DNA of 7,914 nt from an uncultured Opitutia bacterium (GTDB lineage: Bacteria > Verrucomicrobiota > Verrucomicrobiia > Opitutales > UBA953): the NCBI GenBank assembly GCA_903924185.1, contig CAIYAN010000242.1:1-7914 (forward strand), in the 5' to 3' direction. How positions within the stretch are numbered: the first letter of the stretch is position 1; every line of letters starts with the position of its first letter. The notes beneath the pieces were generated by a model. It saw nothing but the letters and a program-made list of their open reading frames with translations. It was not told the origin of the DNA and ran no database searches. This document shows positions 7,052 to 7,914 of this stretch, one piece after another. A program made the translations under genes and the position numbers.

Positions 7052-7914
7052 ATGCCCCTCCGCTGCTTATGGCTGCTGTTTCCTTGGGTACTCTGTGCCC
7101 AAGTCTCATCCACTCAGTTTTCGCAGAAGCAGTCTGAGACTTGGAGTCGTGCGATCAGTAACACCCGCTTGGAGAACCTCCATTGGTCGCCCTCCGGTGA
7201 GCGTCTCACCTATAGTTGGCGGACGCCGGAAGGCCTGACGGAATTCAAACTCGTCGAGTGTGCGACGGGGAAGCTGACGCCGGCTTTTAATGCGGAATCC
7301 TTGGCGGCCGCGCTCCGCAAGGAAATCAAACCCAAGGCCGAGGCTCGCAATCTCGGCATCTCCCGCGTGCTTCCCCAGAACGACGGCACGCTGTGGATTG
7401 AGGGCAATGGTTTTGTCTGCACGCTTTCACCCGATGGCTCCATGGTGAAACAAGACCCGGCGAAGGCGCCGGAACTGAAGGCGGCGCCCACGGGTGGCCG
7501 GATCCGCAGTTCGGGTTCCACGCGTATTCTGAGCGCTTCGCGTTACGGTAGTAAATCCCCCGACGGACGCTGGCTCGTCGCAGTGACCGCCACGGAAGTG
7601 ACCGCGACGGCGAAAGACGGCGAAAAGGTTATTTACGTCTCCACGGGCGGCCCCAACACCCCCGCCCTTCCTCCGGGCTTTACCTGGAGCGGCCAACCCG
7701 CGTGGTCTCCCGACGGCAAGCATTTCGCACTCTGGGCGACTCGCGCCGTGCCGGTGCGTAAATACCTTGTGAAGGATTCGGTCAAACAGACTGAAAAAGA
7801 AATCGATTACGACAAGCCAGGCGATGACAAGACCCAGCAGTTAGCCTGTGTCTTCAGCCTCGCGGGCGGCTTCCGCTTCCCGGGTAGCGACGTGCTCGCG
7901 CTGACCATGAACAC
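7052..7914 (+). CDS. Exported S9-family peptidase, DPP IV-like N-terminal propeller, 3'-truncated
   Basis: An open frame of 287 codons plus two bases runs off the right edge. It would encode a secreted serine peptidase of the prolyl oligopeptidase/DPP IV group, of which only the propeller part is visible; the catalytic alpha/beta-hydrolase domain (usually about 250 residues) lies beyond the window. Residues 1-16 form a signal peptide ending LCA before Q17. Propeller blades show LHWSPSGERLTYSW (43-56), KSPDGRWLVAV (168-178) and PAWSPDGKHFALW (216-228). The stretch VPVRKYLVKD (233-242), then IDYDKPGDD (251-259) and SLAGG (269-273), matches the conserved strand pattern of the DPP IV N-terminal domain. 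The EE motif that binds the substrate amino terminus in true DPP IV (context WVYEEE) is not seen, so the aminodipeptidase specificity is doubtful. No Shine-Dalgarno precedes the ATG; an in-frame GTG at 7037 is a weaker alternative start. Confidence 0.82.
   Translation, partial: MPLRCLWLLFPWVLCAQVSSTQFSQKQSETWSRAISNTRLENLHWSPSGERLTYSWRTPEGLTEFKLVECATGKLTPAFNAESLAAALRKEIKPKAEARNLGISRVLPQNDGTLWIEGNGFVCTLSPDGSMVKQDPAKAPELKAAPTGGRIRSSGSTRILSASRYGSKSPDGRWLVAVTATEVTATAKDGEKVIYVSTGGPNTPALPPGFTWSGQPAWSPDGKHFALWATRAVPVRKYLVKDSVKQTEKEIDYDKPGDDKTQQLACVFSLAGGFRFPGSDVLALTMN

Noticed and set aside
7044..7238. 64-codon frame starting at ATG 7044
   Set aside because: It lies in another frame over the peptidase start, has no family features, and the 7052 frame continues open to the window end with clear S9 propeller motifs.

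Overview
The window looks like chromosomal DNA from a PVC-superphylum bacterium, most likely a verrucomicrobium of the Opitutae type. This is inferred from three things: a large secreted cytochrome of the Pirellula/Verrucomicrobium type (propeller domain, HEAT-like repeats, C-terminal CxxCH domain), a two-step L-rhamnose cassette of the fused aldolase/dehydrogenase kind, and GC-rich codon use with weak Shine-Dalgarno signals. No 16S or other marker is present, so the phylum call rests on family recognition. All four genes lie on the + strand, and both outer genes are cut by the window edges.

Left part (1-3440): the 3' part of a rhamnulokinase gene (rhaB) is followed after 43 bases by a 730-residue fusion of rhamnulose-1-phosphate aldolase and a short-chain dehydrogenase. 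Together they would phosphorylate L-rhamnulose, cleave it to DHAP and L-lactaldehyde, and oxidise the lactaldehyde. An isomerase, a transporter and a regulator would be expected upstream, outside the window.

Middle (3441-3649): a 209-base gap holds three TTCG heptad repeats and two overlapping, mutually exclusive hairpins. It probably separates the rhamnose operon from the next unit.

Right part (3650-7914): a 1115-residue exported PVC-type cytochrome c protein is followed, after a 54-base gap with two small inverted repeats, by the first 287 codons of an exported S9-family (DPP IV-like) peptidase that runs off the right edge. Both proteins start with a signal peptide and would act outside the cytoplasm. 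A functional link between this pair and the rhamnose enzymes is plausible, since verrucomicrobia degrade rhamnose-containing polysaccharides, but the sequence does not show it.

I see no RNA genes, mobile elements, CRISPR arrays or phage genes. Nothing here amounts to a clearly new system. The points most worth a second look are the paired hairpins, the Ca-binding-like insertions in the cytochrome protein, and the apparent absence of the double-Glu motif in the peptidase.
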